From the NCBI GenBank assembly GCA_020830965.2, contig JACCFC020000021.1:1-57269 (forward strand): a stretch of DNA of 57,269 nucleotides. The letters run 5' to 3'. The DNA comes from Neisseriaceae bacterium TC5R-5 (GTDB taxonomy: Bacteria > Pseudomonadota > Gammaproteobacteria > Burkholderiales > Chromobacteriaceae). Under the pieces are notes generated by a model. The model made no database searches and had not been told where the DNA came from. It worked only from the letters and a program-made list of their open reading frames with translations. How positions within the stretch are numbered: position 1 is the stretch's first letter; every line of letters begins with the position of its first letter. The position numbers were made by a program, and so were the translations under genes. Shown here in pieces: positions 1 through 7,990 of the stretch.

Positions 1-155
1 TCGCGGTGATCCCCCAACGCTGGGTCGTGGAACGCAGCTTTGGTTGGCAGGAGAAATGCAGACGTTTGTGGAAGAACTGCGAGCGTAAGCTCAACTCAAG
101 TTTGCAACTCGTTCATCTGGCATTTCTCGTCCTGCTGCTTCGAAGAAGATCGTGA
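1..155 (+). pseudogene. IS5-family transposase, C-terminal end (cut by window edge)
   Basis: An open frame entering from the window edge encodes about 50 residues and stops with TGA at 153-155. It contains VVERSFGW, which matches the region around the last catalytic Glu of IS5-type DDE transposases, followed by a basic helix (RRLWKNCERKLNSS) and the usual Leu-rich tail. Just behind the stop, GAACAGGCTC (154-163) looks like the terminal inverted repeat, followed by TTA, a common IS5-family target. Whether the rest of the element is intact cannot be seen here, so this may be a live copy and not a remnant. Confidence 0.75.
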
Positions 156-302
156 ACAGGCTCTTAGGGACGTGGCTGCCGGTCTTGGCTCCTGACCAAG
201 ATCAGTCTGTCATTTTATCTGCCTTGGTACTGATTGGGTGCCGGGCAAGGACTCCTGAGCCATTGTGGCTTCATCAGTGGCTCAAGTACCGTTTTTGCTC
301 CT

Positions 303-848
303 TTATGACATAGCTTTGCCAGTGAGCATGCTAGAAAGCACACCGTCGCGTCGGATAAGGCCATGAAATAAAGCAGCCGCTAGATGTAACAAAATACAAA
401 GGAAAAACAGATAAGCCACATAAGTATGGGCGGAGCGCAACAGCGCATACAGCCAAGGAGCATGTGGTGCGATGGAAGGCAAGTGCCAAGAGCCATATAG
501 CACAATAGGGTAAGCGCCCGCAGAGAGCATTAGCCAGCCTATCATCGGCATACAAAACATCAGTAAGTACAAAACTATATGAGAGCCTTTCGCTATCTGT
601 TGTTGCCATGAAGGCATCTCACTAGGTAGAGAAGGGGTGACTTGGCACAAGCGTATCCCGAAACGAATAAGCACCAGAATCAAAATAGCTACCCCTAGAG
701 GTCTGTGCAGGGCAACCATCCAAGTATGGGTAGTGGAGACAGAGACCACCATATGGACGCCGATAAACAACATGGTAAGAATCAGCACCGCCATCAGCCA
801 ATGCAGTAAACGTAGCGAACGACTAAAGCCAGTAAGGTGTTTTGTCAT
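303..848 (-). CDS. Cytochrome b561 family protein (catalase-linked)
   Basis: A 181-residue integral membrane protein with four hydrophobic helices and His residues at 16, 48, 141 and 155 in the places where cytochrome b561 proteins bind two b-type hemes. Proteins of this family move electrons between the quinone pool and periplasmic partners. The start codon overlaps the stop of the upstream catalase-like gene by four bases (ATGA, 845-848), so the two are translationally coupled. I infer that this b561 supplies electrons to that peroxidase. It is a paralogue of the b561 at 16979-17524, with the same length but clearly divergent sequence. The C-terminus ends normally at 303, so the IS5 element to the left has not truncated it. 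Confidence 0.88.
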   Translation of the reverse strand: MTKHLTGFSRSLRLLHWLMAVLILTMLFIGVHMVVSVSTTHTWMVALHRPLGVAILILVLIRFGIRLCQVTPSLPSEMPSWQQQIAKGSHIVLYLLMFCMPMIGWLMLSAGAYPIVLYGSWHLPSIAPHAPWLYALLRSAHTYVAYLFFLCILLHLAAALFHGLIRRDGVLSSMLTGKAMS

Positions 849-1900
849 GGCGCAACCTTTGCGGTAGAAACAGGCACGCCTTCGCGCATACGTCGGTTAA
901 ACGACTCAGAGTAAGCAGCGGAGCGTGCGCTAAGGATAGGATCGGCCGAGGGAGCAATACCTGGTGGCAAAATAAGAGGGTCAAAATTCAGGTTTTTGCA
1001 GACTTGCTGCCCCTCATCTATTTGCGAGATCACTAAAGTACCCGCATCAATTTGACGCCGGGAGTTTGGCCAGGCAAGAGTCGAATCGTCTGTGATATCG
1101 CCCGTTTCCGCTACGGTGAGCATCAGTCGCCAGCGTAGAGCACCCTGCTGTAAACGCTGAGCCAGATCTTTTTTCAAAAAGTCCGGGTCGGTGTCGTTTT
1201 TATCCATAGGTTGATAGGGTGTCTCCGCCTGCATCGCCCAGCGAACATAGTGACTTTCACCTGCTGAATTCACAAAGCGGAAAGCATTAATACTATGGAA
1301 GGAGGTATTGGCAAAACTATTTGATGGACGGTAGCTTTTTTGCCATTGCCGAAAAGGCTCAGTTTCGGGGTGGGCATCAAAAAATGCCTGTAATTTGGCT
1401 GGATCGGGCTTGCCTGTAGCTGGGTCGGGCTGAGTGGCCAGCATCTTTTCGTATCGCGCTTCTGGAGTGGCAACATCCAGAATAGGTGGCGTATTCATAG
1501 CCATGCGCCATTCGCTACCCCCAGCATCTTTCAAGTATAGCCCCATCCCTCGTACCAGCGCACTGCTATCTAGTGCATAAGGATCGCCACTGCCTAAGGA
1601 AAATCGCCCGATTAATGATGTGCTTCCTGCAGTAAAAATCATGGCTTTAGAAAGAGAACTGGCCTTGCCATTACTTTCGAACTGACCAATGAAACAAAGC
1701 CCCTTGCCATGGGCTTTGCGAAAACCCGGGTGAGGGCCAGCATCCGCCTCCATAGTATTGATCATACGCTGTGGGGTGAGTTTGGCTGGGCCAATCCAGT
1801 TTGCTGCATAAGCAAAAGCGCCCGCCAGACTGCCAACAATCAGCGCGATAAGAGATAGACGCCCTAATTGCCCAAACGTTGACGGAATGTTTTTTTTCAT
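845..1900 (-). CDS. Catalase-family peroxidase (SrpA-like), membrane-anchored or exported
   Basis: A 351-residue protein with an N-terminal hydrophobic segment (about residues 14-33, signal peptide or anchor) followed by a compact catalase fold. The distal His is in RKAHGKG (His64), and the proximal heme ligand motif R-x3-Y is near the C-terminus (Arg326, Tyr330). This short form belongs to the catalase-related peroxidases typified by SrpA and not to classical cytoplasmic catalases, which are around 480 residues or longer. It should act on peroxides in the periplasm. GGGAG lies about nine bases upstream of the ATG. It is followed by a cytochrome b561 gene with a 4-base overlap, a pairing known for this family. 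The physiological reductant is inferred. Confidence 0.88.
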   Translation of the reverse strand: MKKNIPSTFGQLGRLSLIALIVGSLAGAFAYAANWIGPAKLTPQRMINTMEADAGPHPGFRKAHGKGLCFIGQFESNGKASSLSKAMIFTAGSTSLIGRFSLGSGDPYALDSSALVRGMGLYLKDAGGSEWRMAMNTPPILDVATPEARYEKMLATQPDPATGKPDPAKLQAFFDAHPETEPFRQWQKSYRPSNSFANTSFHSINAFRFVNSAGESHYVRWAMQAETPYQPMDKNDTDPDFLKKDLAQRLQQGALRWRLMLTVAETGDITDDSTLAWPNSRRQIDAGTLVISQIDEGQQVCKNLNFDPLILPPGIAPSADPILSARSAAYSESFNRRMREGVPVSTAKVAP

Positions 1901-2491
1901 CAGAGAAAACTCCCTAGTTGAGGCCTGAACGTGGGGGTAAACCTGAATGAGGCCCCCGTATTCGCTCAGGATGAGACAGGATACCGGATCTAAATCTAAA
2001 TTCCAGTCGAATAAATATTAATTTAATCCGCGCTAGGTTATGGAAACTAACTCTCTCCTCAACGCCATCCTGGCATGGGTCTAGTTGCCCCAATTGGGTT
2101 CTATCTGTTTCCGATAGAATAACGGCATGAGCAAGTGAGGGCTGTGTCCATATCGGAATGGCCAACTCTGGAAAGGAAGGTCGCTGGGTAATCAGGCTCG
2201 CAATGAGTTGAAACGAAGATGCACTGTTTCACATTGCTGGCGGACTGTGTCAAGTCGCGGGACTCTGACCGGCAGATAGCAGAGCTTCAAATTTGTGCAG
2301 CGATTCTGAATCTCTTTACAGCCTTGGGCCCGCCGCAAACGGTGCGCGTGAGATAAGGCTATGGAGAAACAGCGGAGCTAGCTTCGCTGTTTCTGTATCA
2401 CAGCAAATCGCCACCTAAAAGCTTTCCTCACGAGAAAAGATAGGTGGCAATGAATCGCTGGTATAAAGTCGTGGCTCAATTGGGCACGATA
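1901..2491. other. Gene-free stretch with two strong hairpins
   Basis: About 590 bases without a convincing gene. The left part must hold the promoter of the leftward catalase gene. An 83-codon leftward frame at 1914-2165 has no recognisable family and no good ribosome site. The right part holds two near-perfect hairpins: 2366-2393 (stem GAAACAGCG/CGCTGTTTC, with further pairing inside) and 2410-2448 (stem GCCACCTA/TAGGTGGC). Neither is followed by a T-run on either strand, so I do not call them terminators. Confidence 0.5.
2366..2448. repeat. Pair of adjacent inverted repeats (hairpins)
   Basis: Two consecutive palindromes: 2366-2374 pairs with 2385-2393 (9 bp, extended by GAGC/GCTT inside), and 2410-2417 pairs with 2441-2448 (8 bp). 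They lie downstream of the small unknown gene that ends at 2492. The first resembles the hairpin at 7189-7216 in sequence (AAACA, GCGGAG, a GC-rich turn, then the complement). They may be members of a degenerate intergenic repeat family. Confidence 0.45.
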
Positions 2492-2911
2492 TTATTTGCT
2501 GTCTTCAAAATAGGCAATTGGGCCTGCGCTGGTTAGGCCGATATGAAAACAGGAGCTTTCAGGAAATATTTCCCCTGCGCTTTCGGTTGCACGAATAATT
2601 TCGTATAGCACTTCTACTTCTTTAAACTTCCGGGTGATGTTGTCATTATTTTGCAACCAGGCATTGACTTTGTTGGCATGTGGATGAGCATTCTCTAATT
2701 TAAGGTGACAGGATACTGTCCCTGTTAGGCTAATAGCTGGTGGGATACTAATGTCGCGCTCGCGCAACTGCGCTCCCGCCAACTGGGCAAAGCTGGAAAG
2801 TTCTTGGCTGGCTTGTTCGCGTATCGTGGAAAGAGGAATACCTGTTTGGTTATGTGGGTGGCTGAAGAGCTGGGCTAAGCCTGGGGAGGCGGCTGTGTTT
2901 TCAAGCGGCAT
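2492..2911 (-). CDS. Hypothetical protein downstream of mutS
   Basis: A 139-residue protein that I do not recognise. It has no signal peptide or membrane segment. The first half has an Ala/Gln-rich helix (SFAQLAGAQLRERD) and the second half a mixed, more polar region ending in AYFEDSK. GGAG lies about ten bases before the ATG. It follows mutS on the same strand with a gap of 75 bases, so the two could be cotranscribed. The composition is protein-like with no stop-rich or repeated character, so I believe it is coding, but I assign no function. Confidence 0.6.
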   Translation of the reverse strand: MPLENTAASPGLAQLFSHPHNQTGIPLSTIREQASQELSSFAQLAGAQLRERDISIPPAISLTGTVSCHLKLENAHPHANKVNAWLQNNDNITRKFKEVEVLYEIIRATESAGEIFPESSCFHIGLTSAGPIAYFEDSK

Positions 2912-2986
2912 ATTACGATCACTCCTATCGCGGATGTTGTATGTAGTAGTAATAATAGGAAACGTCCCCGAAACATAGCTGAATTA

Positions 2987-5530
2987 TTAAGTTAGTTCTT
3001 TCAGCTTATAGAGTAATGCTTGCGCTTCCTTAGGTGAGAGGCTATCCACATCAACCTCTTCTAATGCTTTGGCAAGTCTGTCATATTCTATCTCGACAGC
3101 GGATGCTGTGGTACTGGCAAAAAGATCGGGCTGTCCTTTGGAAAGAGCGTGATTTTCAAGTTCTATTAAATAGCGTTTTGCCTCTTTGATGACTTTAGCA
3201 GGTACACCTGCCAGCTGTGCAACTGCCAAGCCATAACTTTGATTGGCGGGCCCTTCTTCTAGGTGATGCAAGAATACTATACGGTCTTTATGTTCTATGG
3301 CACTTAAGTGTACATTGGCTACGTTCGGATAAATAGCAGCTAGGTTGGTAAGTTCAAAGTAGTGGGTTGCAAATAGGGTATAGGCGCGGTTTTTCTCGAT
3401 GAGTGCTTTCGCAATTGCCCAGGCTAGCGCCAAACCGTCAAAGGTAGAGGTACCACGGCCCACCTCGTCCATTAAAACCAATGATTTTTCTGTCGCATTA
3501 TTGAGAATATTCGCGGTTTCGGTCATCTCCACCATAAATGTTGAGCGGCCACCAGCCAGATCATCCGAAGCGCCTATACGGGTAAAAATACGATCAATCG
3601 GGCCAATAATGGCACGGTTTGCCGGTACAAAACTACCAATATGTGCCATTAAGGTGATTAAGGCATTCTGACGCATATAAGTTGATTTGCCGCCCATATT
3701 CGGGCCAGTAATCAACAATAGCTTACGGCTGTGGCCAAGGAGTGTGTTGTTAGCAATAAAGCGTTCTACTTCAGCCTCAACTACAGGATGACGCCCCTCG
3801 CTGATTTCCAGGCGACTATCCTGCACAAATTCCGGTTCTATATAGTGGTTGGTATTGGCGGCTTCGGCAAAGCTGGTGAGGACATCCAAGCCGGCGACTG
3901 CCTGGCTGATCAGCTTAAGGTCGGGGATAGCAGGAAGTAGTTCATCCAGTAGTGCTTCATACAATTGCTTTTCCAGTGCCAGCGCACGGTCTTGTGCTGA
4001 TAAAGCTTTTTCTTCAAATTCTTTTAGCTCGGGGGTGATGTAGCGCTCGGCATTTTTTAATGTCTGACGTCGCCGATAGTCGTCTGGCACTTTATCACTC
4101 TGCGCTTTAGAGACTTCAATATAAAAACCATGCACGCGGTTGAACTCAACCTTCAGCGTGGCGATGCCGGTTCGTTCTTTTTCACGTGCTTCCAGCGCCA
4201 GCAGAAAATCACCACAATCTGTTTGGATAGCACGCAGTTCGTCTAGTGTGGCGCTAACACCATGATTAATGACGCCGCCATCGCGTAGGAAAGTTGCCGG
4301 TTCGGGTAGGATGCTGGTGTGCAATAGGGTTTGGATGGGCGAGTTGTCTGGCAGTAAATTAGACAATTCGGATAGCAAAGTACCATCCAGAGTGATGGTG
4401 ATTTTTTTGAGTTGAGTGAGTGCGGCTAAGGAGTCACGCAATGCGGCTAAATCGCGTGGTCTGGCACTACGTAGGGCAATACGTGCGGTGATACGCTCAA
4501 TGTCGGCTACCTCACGTAACGGTACCTGAATATCCGAGTAGTGCTGGAGTAGTGCCCGTACGGCTTCCTGACGGCGGCGTAGTTTGTCCTGGTGACGAAT
4601 TGGGTGATGTAACCAATAACGTAGTAAACGGCTACCCATGCTGGTGGCACAGTTATCCAGTAGCGAGGCCAGGGTGGGTGAGGCGTCACCGCGTATGGTT
4701 TCAGTGATTTCTAAATTACGACGAGTGGCCGCATCCATGCGGATGAGTTCGCCGGTCTCTTCAACCATTAACTGAGTAATATGGCTTGGATCACTGCTTT
4801 GTGTGGTTTTTGCGTATTCTAGCAGCGCTCCGGCGGCACCCACTGCGACGGTCAAGGTGCTGGCACCAAAACCTGCTAGGTCGAGAGTACCAAAATGTCG
4901 GGTGAGTGTGGCATGAGCCGATTTGGTATCGAATTGCCAGGAGGCAAGCCTTTTTTTCGGGGTGCTGATGGTTTCGAAAATAGTTAAGTCGTTGTCGTCG
5001 GAGATAATGAGTTCAGCAGGGCGCAATCTTTCTAACTCACTATTCAGTTCCTCCACGGTTGTTTGCATGATTTTGAACTCACCACTGGCGAGTGATAGCC
5101 AGGCTAAGCCCAGTGTGCCTTTGACCATATTGATGGCCATGACCAAGTTATCGCGCTTGTCGTCCAGTAAGGCAGTATCGGTGAGGGTGCCTGGTGTCAC
5201 AATTCGTACTACTTTACGTTCTACTGGGCCTTTAGCTAAAGCGGGGTCGCCAATCTGTTCCGCAATGGCAACCGATTCTCCCATCTTGACCAGGCGGGCC
5301 AAATAGCCTTCTACTGCGTGATAAGGAACGCCGGCCATTTTGATGGGATTACCACCGCTGGCCCCACGTGTTGTTAACGTGATATCAAGCAGGCGTGCGG
5401 CTTTTTCGGCATCCTCAAAAAACAATTCGTAGAAGTCACCCATGCGGTAGAACACGAGCTTATCGCTGTGGTCTTTTTTTATGGATAAATATTGCTGCAT
5501 CATTGGGGTGTGCTGGCTGTTCTGGTTCAT
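2987..5530 (-). CDS. mutS: DNA mismatch repair ATPase MutS
   Basis: 847 residues, the normal length for MutS1 (E. coli 853). The N-terminal mismatch-recognition domain carries the Phe-x-Glu wedge in GDFYELF (Phe33, Glu35), which inserts beside the mispaired base. Connector, lever and clamp regions follow, and the ABC-type ATPase domain carries Walker [10 protein letters not shown] near residue 613, then a [12 protein letters not shown] Walker B/signature stretch. The C-terminal helix-turn-helix dimerisation region is present. MutS works as a dimer with MutL to start post-replicative repair. The gene is complete, with no frameshift or missing key residue. A small unknown gene follows on the same strand. 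Confidence 0.98.
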   Translation of the reverse strand: MNQNSQHTPMMQQYLSIKKDHSDKLVFYRMGDFYELFFEDAEKAARLLDITLTTRGASGGNPIKMAGVPYHAVEGYLARLVKMGESVAIAEQIGDPALAKGPVERKVVRIVTPGTLTDTALLDDKRDNLVMAINMVKGTLGLAWLSLASGEFKIMQTTVEELNSELERLRPAELIISDDNDLTIFETISTPKKRLASWQFDTKSAHATLTRHFGTLDLAGFGASTLTVAVGAAGALLEYAKTTQSSDPSHITQLMVEETGELIRMDAATRRNLEITETIRGDASPTLASLLDNCATSMGSRLLRYWLHHPIRHQDKLRRRQEAVRALLQHYSDIQVPLREVADIERITARIALRSARPRDLAALRDSLAALTQLKKITITLDGTLLSELSNLLPDNSPIQTLLHTSILPEPATFLRDGGVINHGVSATLDELRAIQTDCGDFLLALEAREKERTGIATLKVEFNRVHGFYIEVSKAQSDKVPDDYRRRQTLKNAERYITPELKEFEEKALSAQDRALALEKQLYEALLDELLPAIPDLKLISQAVAGLDVLTSFAEAANTNHYIEPEFVQDSRLEISEGRHPVVEAEVERFIANNTLLGHSRKLLLITGPNMGGKSTYMRQNALITLMAHIGSFVPANRAIIGPIDRIFTRIGASDDLAGGRSTFMVEMTETANILNNATEKSLVLMDEVGRGTSTFDGLALAWAIAKALIEKNRAYTLFATHYFELTNLAAIYPNVANVHLSAIEHKDRIVFLHHLEEGPANQSYGLAVAQLAGVPAKVIKEAKRYLIELENHALSKGQPDLFASTTASAVEIEYDRLAKALEEVDVDSLSPKEAQALLYKLKELT

Positions 5531-5607
5531 GGTAAAACCTTGCTGTATAGGCGTTTTATTGTCTGTTTTTTTGAAAAATAACTAATTTTATATCTTTTTG
5601 TATGTGC

Positions 5608-5637
5608 TTGACATTTGTGCGCATAACAAAATATTGT
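5608..5637 (+). promoter_or_regulatory. Sigma70-type promoter, rightward
   Basis: TTGACA at 5608-5613 and TATTGT at 5632-5637 are separated by 18 bases. A perfect -35 and a four-out-of-six -10 make this a credible promoter. It would start RNA near 5644, about 260 bases before the aminotransferase start and only about ten bases before a strong hairpin. Confidence 0.5.
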
Positions 5638-5654
5638 AGCGATTCTGAATGTTG

Positions 5655-5703
5655 GCGTAGCTTTTTCAGGAAACTTCTTTAAAAGCTACGCTATTGTTTT
5701 TAT
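5655..5703 (+). terminator. Hairpin with T-rich tail: possible attenuator or end of a short RNA
   Basis: GCGTAGCTTTT (5655-5665) pairs with AAAAGCTACGC (5681-5691) around a loop of about 15 bases. TATTGTTTTTATG follows. Since it lies right behind the promoter at 5608-5637, it could end a transcript of roughly 55-60 nucleotides or attenuate transcription into the aminotransferase gene. The T-run is interrupted, so termination strength is uncertain. Confidence 0.4.
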
Positions 5704-5902
5704 GCGGTGGTGAGTGCTATGCCAAACACACTATGTTTGGTACTCGACAAGCTAAACTTTTACGCCTTGGGCCGCATCTTAAAATAGATGGCTGCTTAGG
5801 GCTATGTCTGGATGTCAGTGAATGGTGTTGTCGGTGGGTTTGCTGACATTAATCTCTGGGCGATAGGCGTGCGACGGCGGCCAAGAAAGGAAATGCAATA
5901 AA

Positions 5903-7123
5903 GTGAGCAAGAATGATGGTGTGAGCAGGGCTGATTTTGATCAACTGATGGTGCCAAATTATGGCCCGGCCGGTTTTATTCCGGTGAAAGGGTTGGGTTC
6001 GCGAGTTTGGGATCAAACTGGTCGTGAGTTTATTGATTTTGCTGGTGGCATTGCGGTCAATGCTTTGGGACATTGTCATCCACAATTGATCGATGCTTTA
6101 ACTGAACAGGCAGGTAAGCTGTGGCATGTTTCCAATGTGTTTACCAATGAGCCAGCATTGCGATTAGCTAAATTAATCACCGAAACTACGTTTGCTGAGC
6201 GAGTGTTCTTTTGTAACTCAGGCAGTGAAGCCAATGAGGCGGCTTTTAAATTAGCTCGTAAATACGCGACAGATCATTTTGGTGCCGAGAAAAATAAAAT
6301 CTTGGCGTGTAAAAACGCTTTTCATGGTCGTTCGCTATTTACGGTTAATGTTGGTGGCCAGCCTAAGTATACCGAGGGTTTTGGGCCGGCTCCCGGCGGT
6401 ATTGCCCATTTCGAGTACAACAATATCGAATCGCTGATGACAGCGATTTCTGATCAGACTTGTGCTGTGGTGATTGAGCCGGTTCAAGGTGAAGGCGGAG
6501 TGTTGCCGGCGGATAGAGCTTTTTTAGAAGCGGCACGCCGATTATGTGACCAGCACAAAGCTTTGTTGATATTCGATGAGGTACAGACTGGGGTAGGGCG
6601 TACCGGCTTTTTATATGCTTATCAGGCCTATGGTGTGGTTCCCGATATTCTTAGCTCCGCTAAAGGCATGGGCGGAGGCTTTCCCATCGGTGCGATCCTG
6701 ACGACGGCACGGGTGGCTGCTAGCTTTGGAGTCGGTACACACGGTTCGACTTATGGTGGTAATCCGTTAGCCTGTAGTGTGGCGCATAAGGTTCTAGAAA
6801 TCGTTAATACCGAAAAAGTGTTGGCGGGAGTGCAAAACAAGCATGAGCGATTAATATCAGGTCTGCATGCTATCAATGCCAAATATGCGGTGTTTAAGAC
6901 TGTGCGTGGTATGGGTTTATTGCTGGGTTGCGTACTGAGCGATGCTTATGCTGGCCGAGCTAAAGATTTTCTCAAAGCAGCTGAAGAGCGGCAACTGATG
7001 TTACTGATGGCTGGGCCGAATGTATTGCGCCTAGCGCCATCGTTACTGATAGACGAGATTGATCTTGCTGACGGTTTGGCCCGATTTGATGCGGCGGTTG
7101 CAGATTTACTAGCTGCAGAATAG
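5903..7123 (+). CDS. Acetylornithine/succinylornithine-type aminotransferase (class III)
   Basis: 406 residues, the usual size for ArgD/AstC proteins. It is a PLP-dependent fold-type I class III enzyme: CNSGSEANEAA (about 104-114) binds the cofactor phosphate, Asp225 (LLIFDEVQTG) contacts the pyridine nitrogen, and Lys254 (SSAKGMGGG) should form the Schiff base. Members convert N-acetylornithine or N-succinylornithine with 2-oxoglutarate, in arginine synthesis or in the arginine succinyltransferase pathway. No other arg or ast gene is adjacent, so the direction cannot be decided from context. The start is GTG, with AGGA about eleven bases upstream. The stretch is G/T-rich on this strand like its neighbours. 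Confidence 0.9.
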   Translation: MSKNDGVSRADFDQLMVPNYGPAGFIPVKGLGSRVWDQTGREFIDFAGGIAVNALGHCHPQLIDALTEQAGKLWHVSNVFTNEPALRLAKLITETTFAERVFFCNSGSEANEAAFKLARKYATDHFGAEKNKILACKNAFHGRSLFTVNVGGQPKYTEGFGPAPGGIAHFEYNNIESLMTAISDQTCAVVIEPVQGEGGVLPADRAFLEAARRLCDQHKALLIFDEVQTGVGRTGFLYAYQAYGVVPDILSSAKGMGGGFPIGAILTTARVAASFGVGTHGSTYGGNPLACSVAHKVLEIVNTEKVLAGVQNKHERLISGLHAINAKYAVFKTVRGMGLLLGCVLSDAYAGRAKDFLKAAEERQLMLLMAGPNVLRLAPSLLIDEIDLADGLARFDAAVADLLAAE

Positions 7124-7188
7124 TGTTGTTATAACAAATAGTTCGCCTCAAGATTTATCTTTTCCCTATAGTCTGACAGCGTTTAGGA

Positions 7189-7216
7189 AACAAGCGGAGT
7201 GCTTGCTCTGCTTGTT
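7189..7216. repeat. Hairpin downstream of the aminotransferase gene
   Basis: AACAAGCGGAG (7189-7199) pairs with CTCTGCTTGTT (7206-7216) with one mismatch and a six-base loop. It lies 66 bases behind the aminotransferase stop and has no T-run on either strand. It resembles the hairpin at 2366-2393. Confidence 0.45.
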
Positions 7217-7322
7217 GCGCTATTCTGATGCAGCTATCTAGCCAGCTCTGGCAACAATATTATTTTAAGTAATAAAACCTCGGCCTATTAGCTATGATTA
7301 ATTAATACTCTTAGCAAGTAGA

Positions 7323-7988
7323 ATGGGGGCACTTGTGCTGAAAAGCAAAATAATAATTTTAGATGATCATGATGTCGTTAGAGTCGGACTGGAAGCAGCA
7401 CTGTCTTGTTATGATGATTTAGAAATAATTGGCAGTTATGGACAAAGCAAGCAACTATTGTCTGCATTAAGAGAAATTTTGCCTGATGTATTGTTATTAG
7501 ATTTCTCTTTGAATAGCGCAGATGTTGATGGTCTTAATTTAATACAATCTATTAAAGTAAAATACCCCAATTGTAAAATATTGGTAATTTCTAGTATTAA
7601 TATGGCGGGCACGATCAATTTGATCCTTAAAGCAGGTGCCAGTGGTTTCTTTAGTAAAACTGAAGAAATAGAAAGCTTGGCTGATGCTATTCGCCAACTA
7701 AGGTCTGGAAATATTTATCTTAGCGCACAGCTGATGCATGAACTTGATAGATTACCTTCTGATAAAGTCGATGAATATTCTGGTGCAGCATTAGATTTGT
7801 ATGCCGATTTGTCACCAAAAGAACAAGAAGTAGTGCGTTGTTGTTTAGATGGAATGACGGTAACACAGATTGCTGAAAAATTTTCACGCAGCATTAAAAC
7901 TATCAGTACACAAAAGCAAATGGCTTATAAAAAGCTGGGTGTTAGCTCTGATAGAGAGTTGTTTTTGTTGAAATCTAAATTGGATTAA
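7323..7988 (+). CDS. NarL/LuxR-type response regulator (BvgA/EvgA-like)
   Basis: 221 residues. The receiver domain (about 8-125) has the acidic pair in IILDDHD, the phosphoacceptor Asp60 (VLLLDFSL) and the conserved Lys in GFFSKTEE. A LuxR-type helix-turn-helix (about 160-215) begins LSPKEQEVVRCCLDGM and ends with KTISTQKQMAYKKLGV. It should be phosphorylated by the hybrid kinase encoded three bases downstream. The start is unsure: ATG at 7323 lacks a good ribosome site, while GTG at 7335 would give the more typical N-terminus MLKSKIIILDDHD and has a G-rich stretch five bases upstream. The gene is distinctly AT-rich beside its neighbours. Confidence 0.92.
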   Translation: MGALVLKSKIIILDDHDVVRVGLEAALSCYDDLEIIGSYGQSKQLLSALREILPDVLLLDFSLNSADVDGLNLIQSIKVKYPNCKILVISSINMAGTINLILKAGASGFFSKTEEIESLADAIRQLRSGNIYLSAQLMHELDRLPSDKVDEYSGAALDLYADLSPKEQEVVRCCLDGMTVTQIAEKFSRSIKTISTQKQMAYKKLGVSSDRELFLLKSKLD

Positions 7989-7990
7989 CC

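Larger units (their letters stand above)
5531..5902. other. Gene-free control region between divergent mutS and aminotransferase genes
   Basis: About 370 bases with no gene. It contains a good rightward sigma70-type promoter (5608-5637), a strong hairpin directly downstream (5655-5691) followed by TATTGTTTTT, and a second small palindrome around CCAAACA/TGTTTGG (5719-5739). The sequence AGCGATTCTGAAT at 5638-5650 also occurs at 2299-2311 in the other hairpin-rich gap. Confidence 0.55.

Noticed and set aside
1914-2165. Leftward 83-codon open frame behind the catalase promoter region
   Set aside because: No family resemblance, no ribosome site, odd composition, and it covers the region expected to hold the catalase promoter.
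5616-5643. dif-like site: TGTGCGCATAA matches the XerC arm of proteobacterial dif in 10 of 11 bases
   Set aside because: The right arm (XerD side), normally the best conserved, does not match, and the apparent composition change is far away at 42-50 kb. The match also falls inside a promoter spacer.
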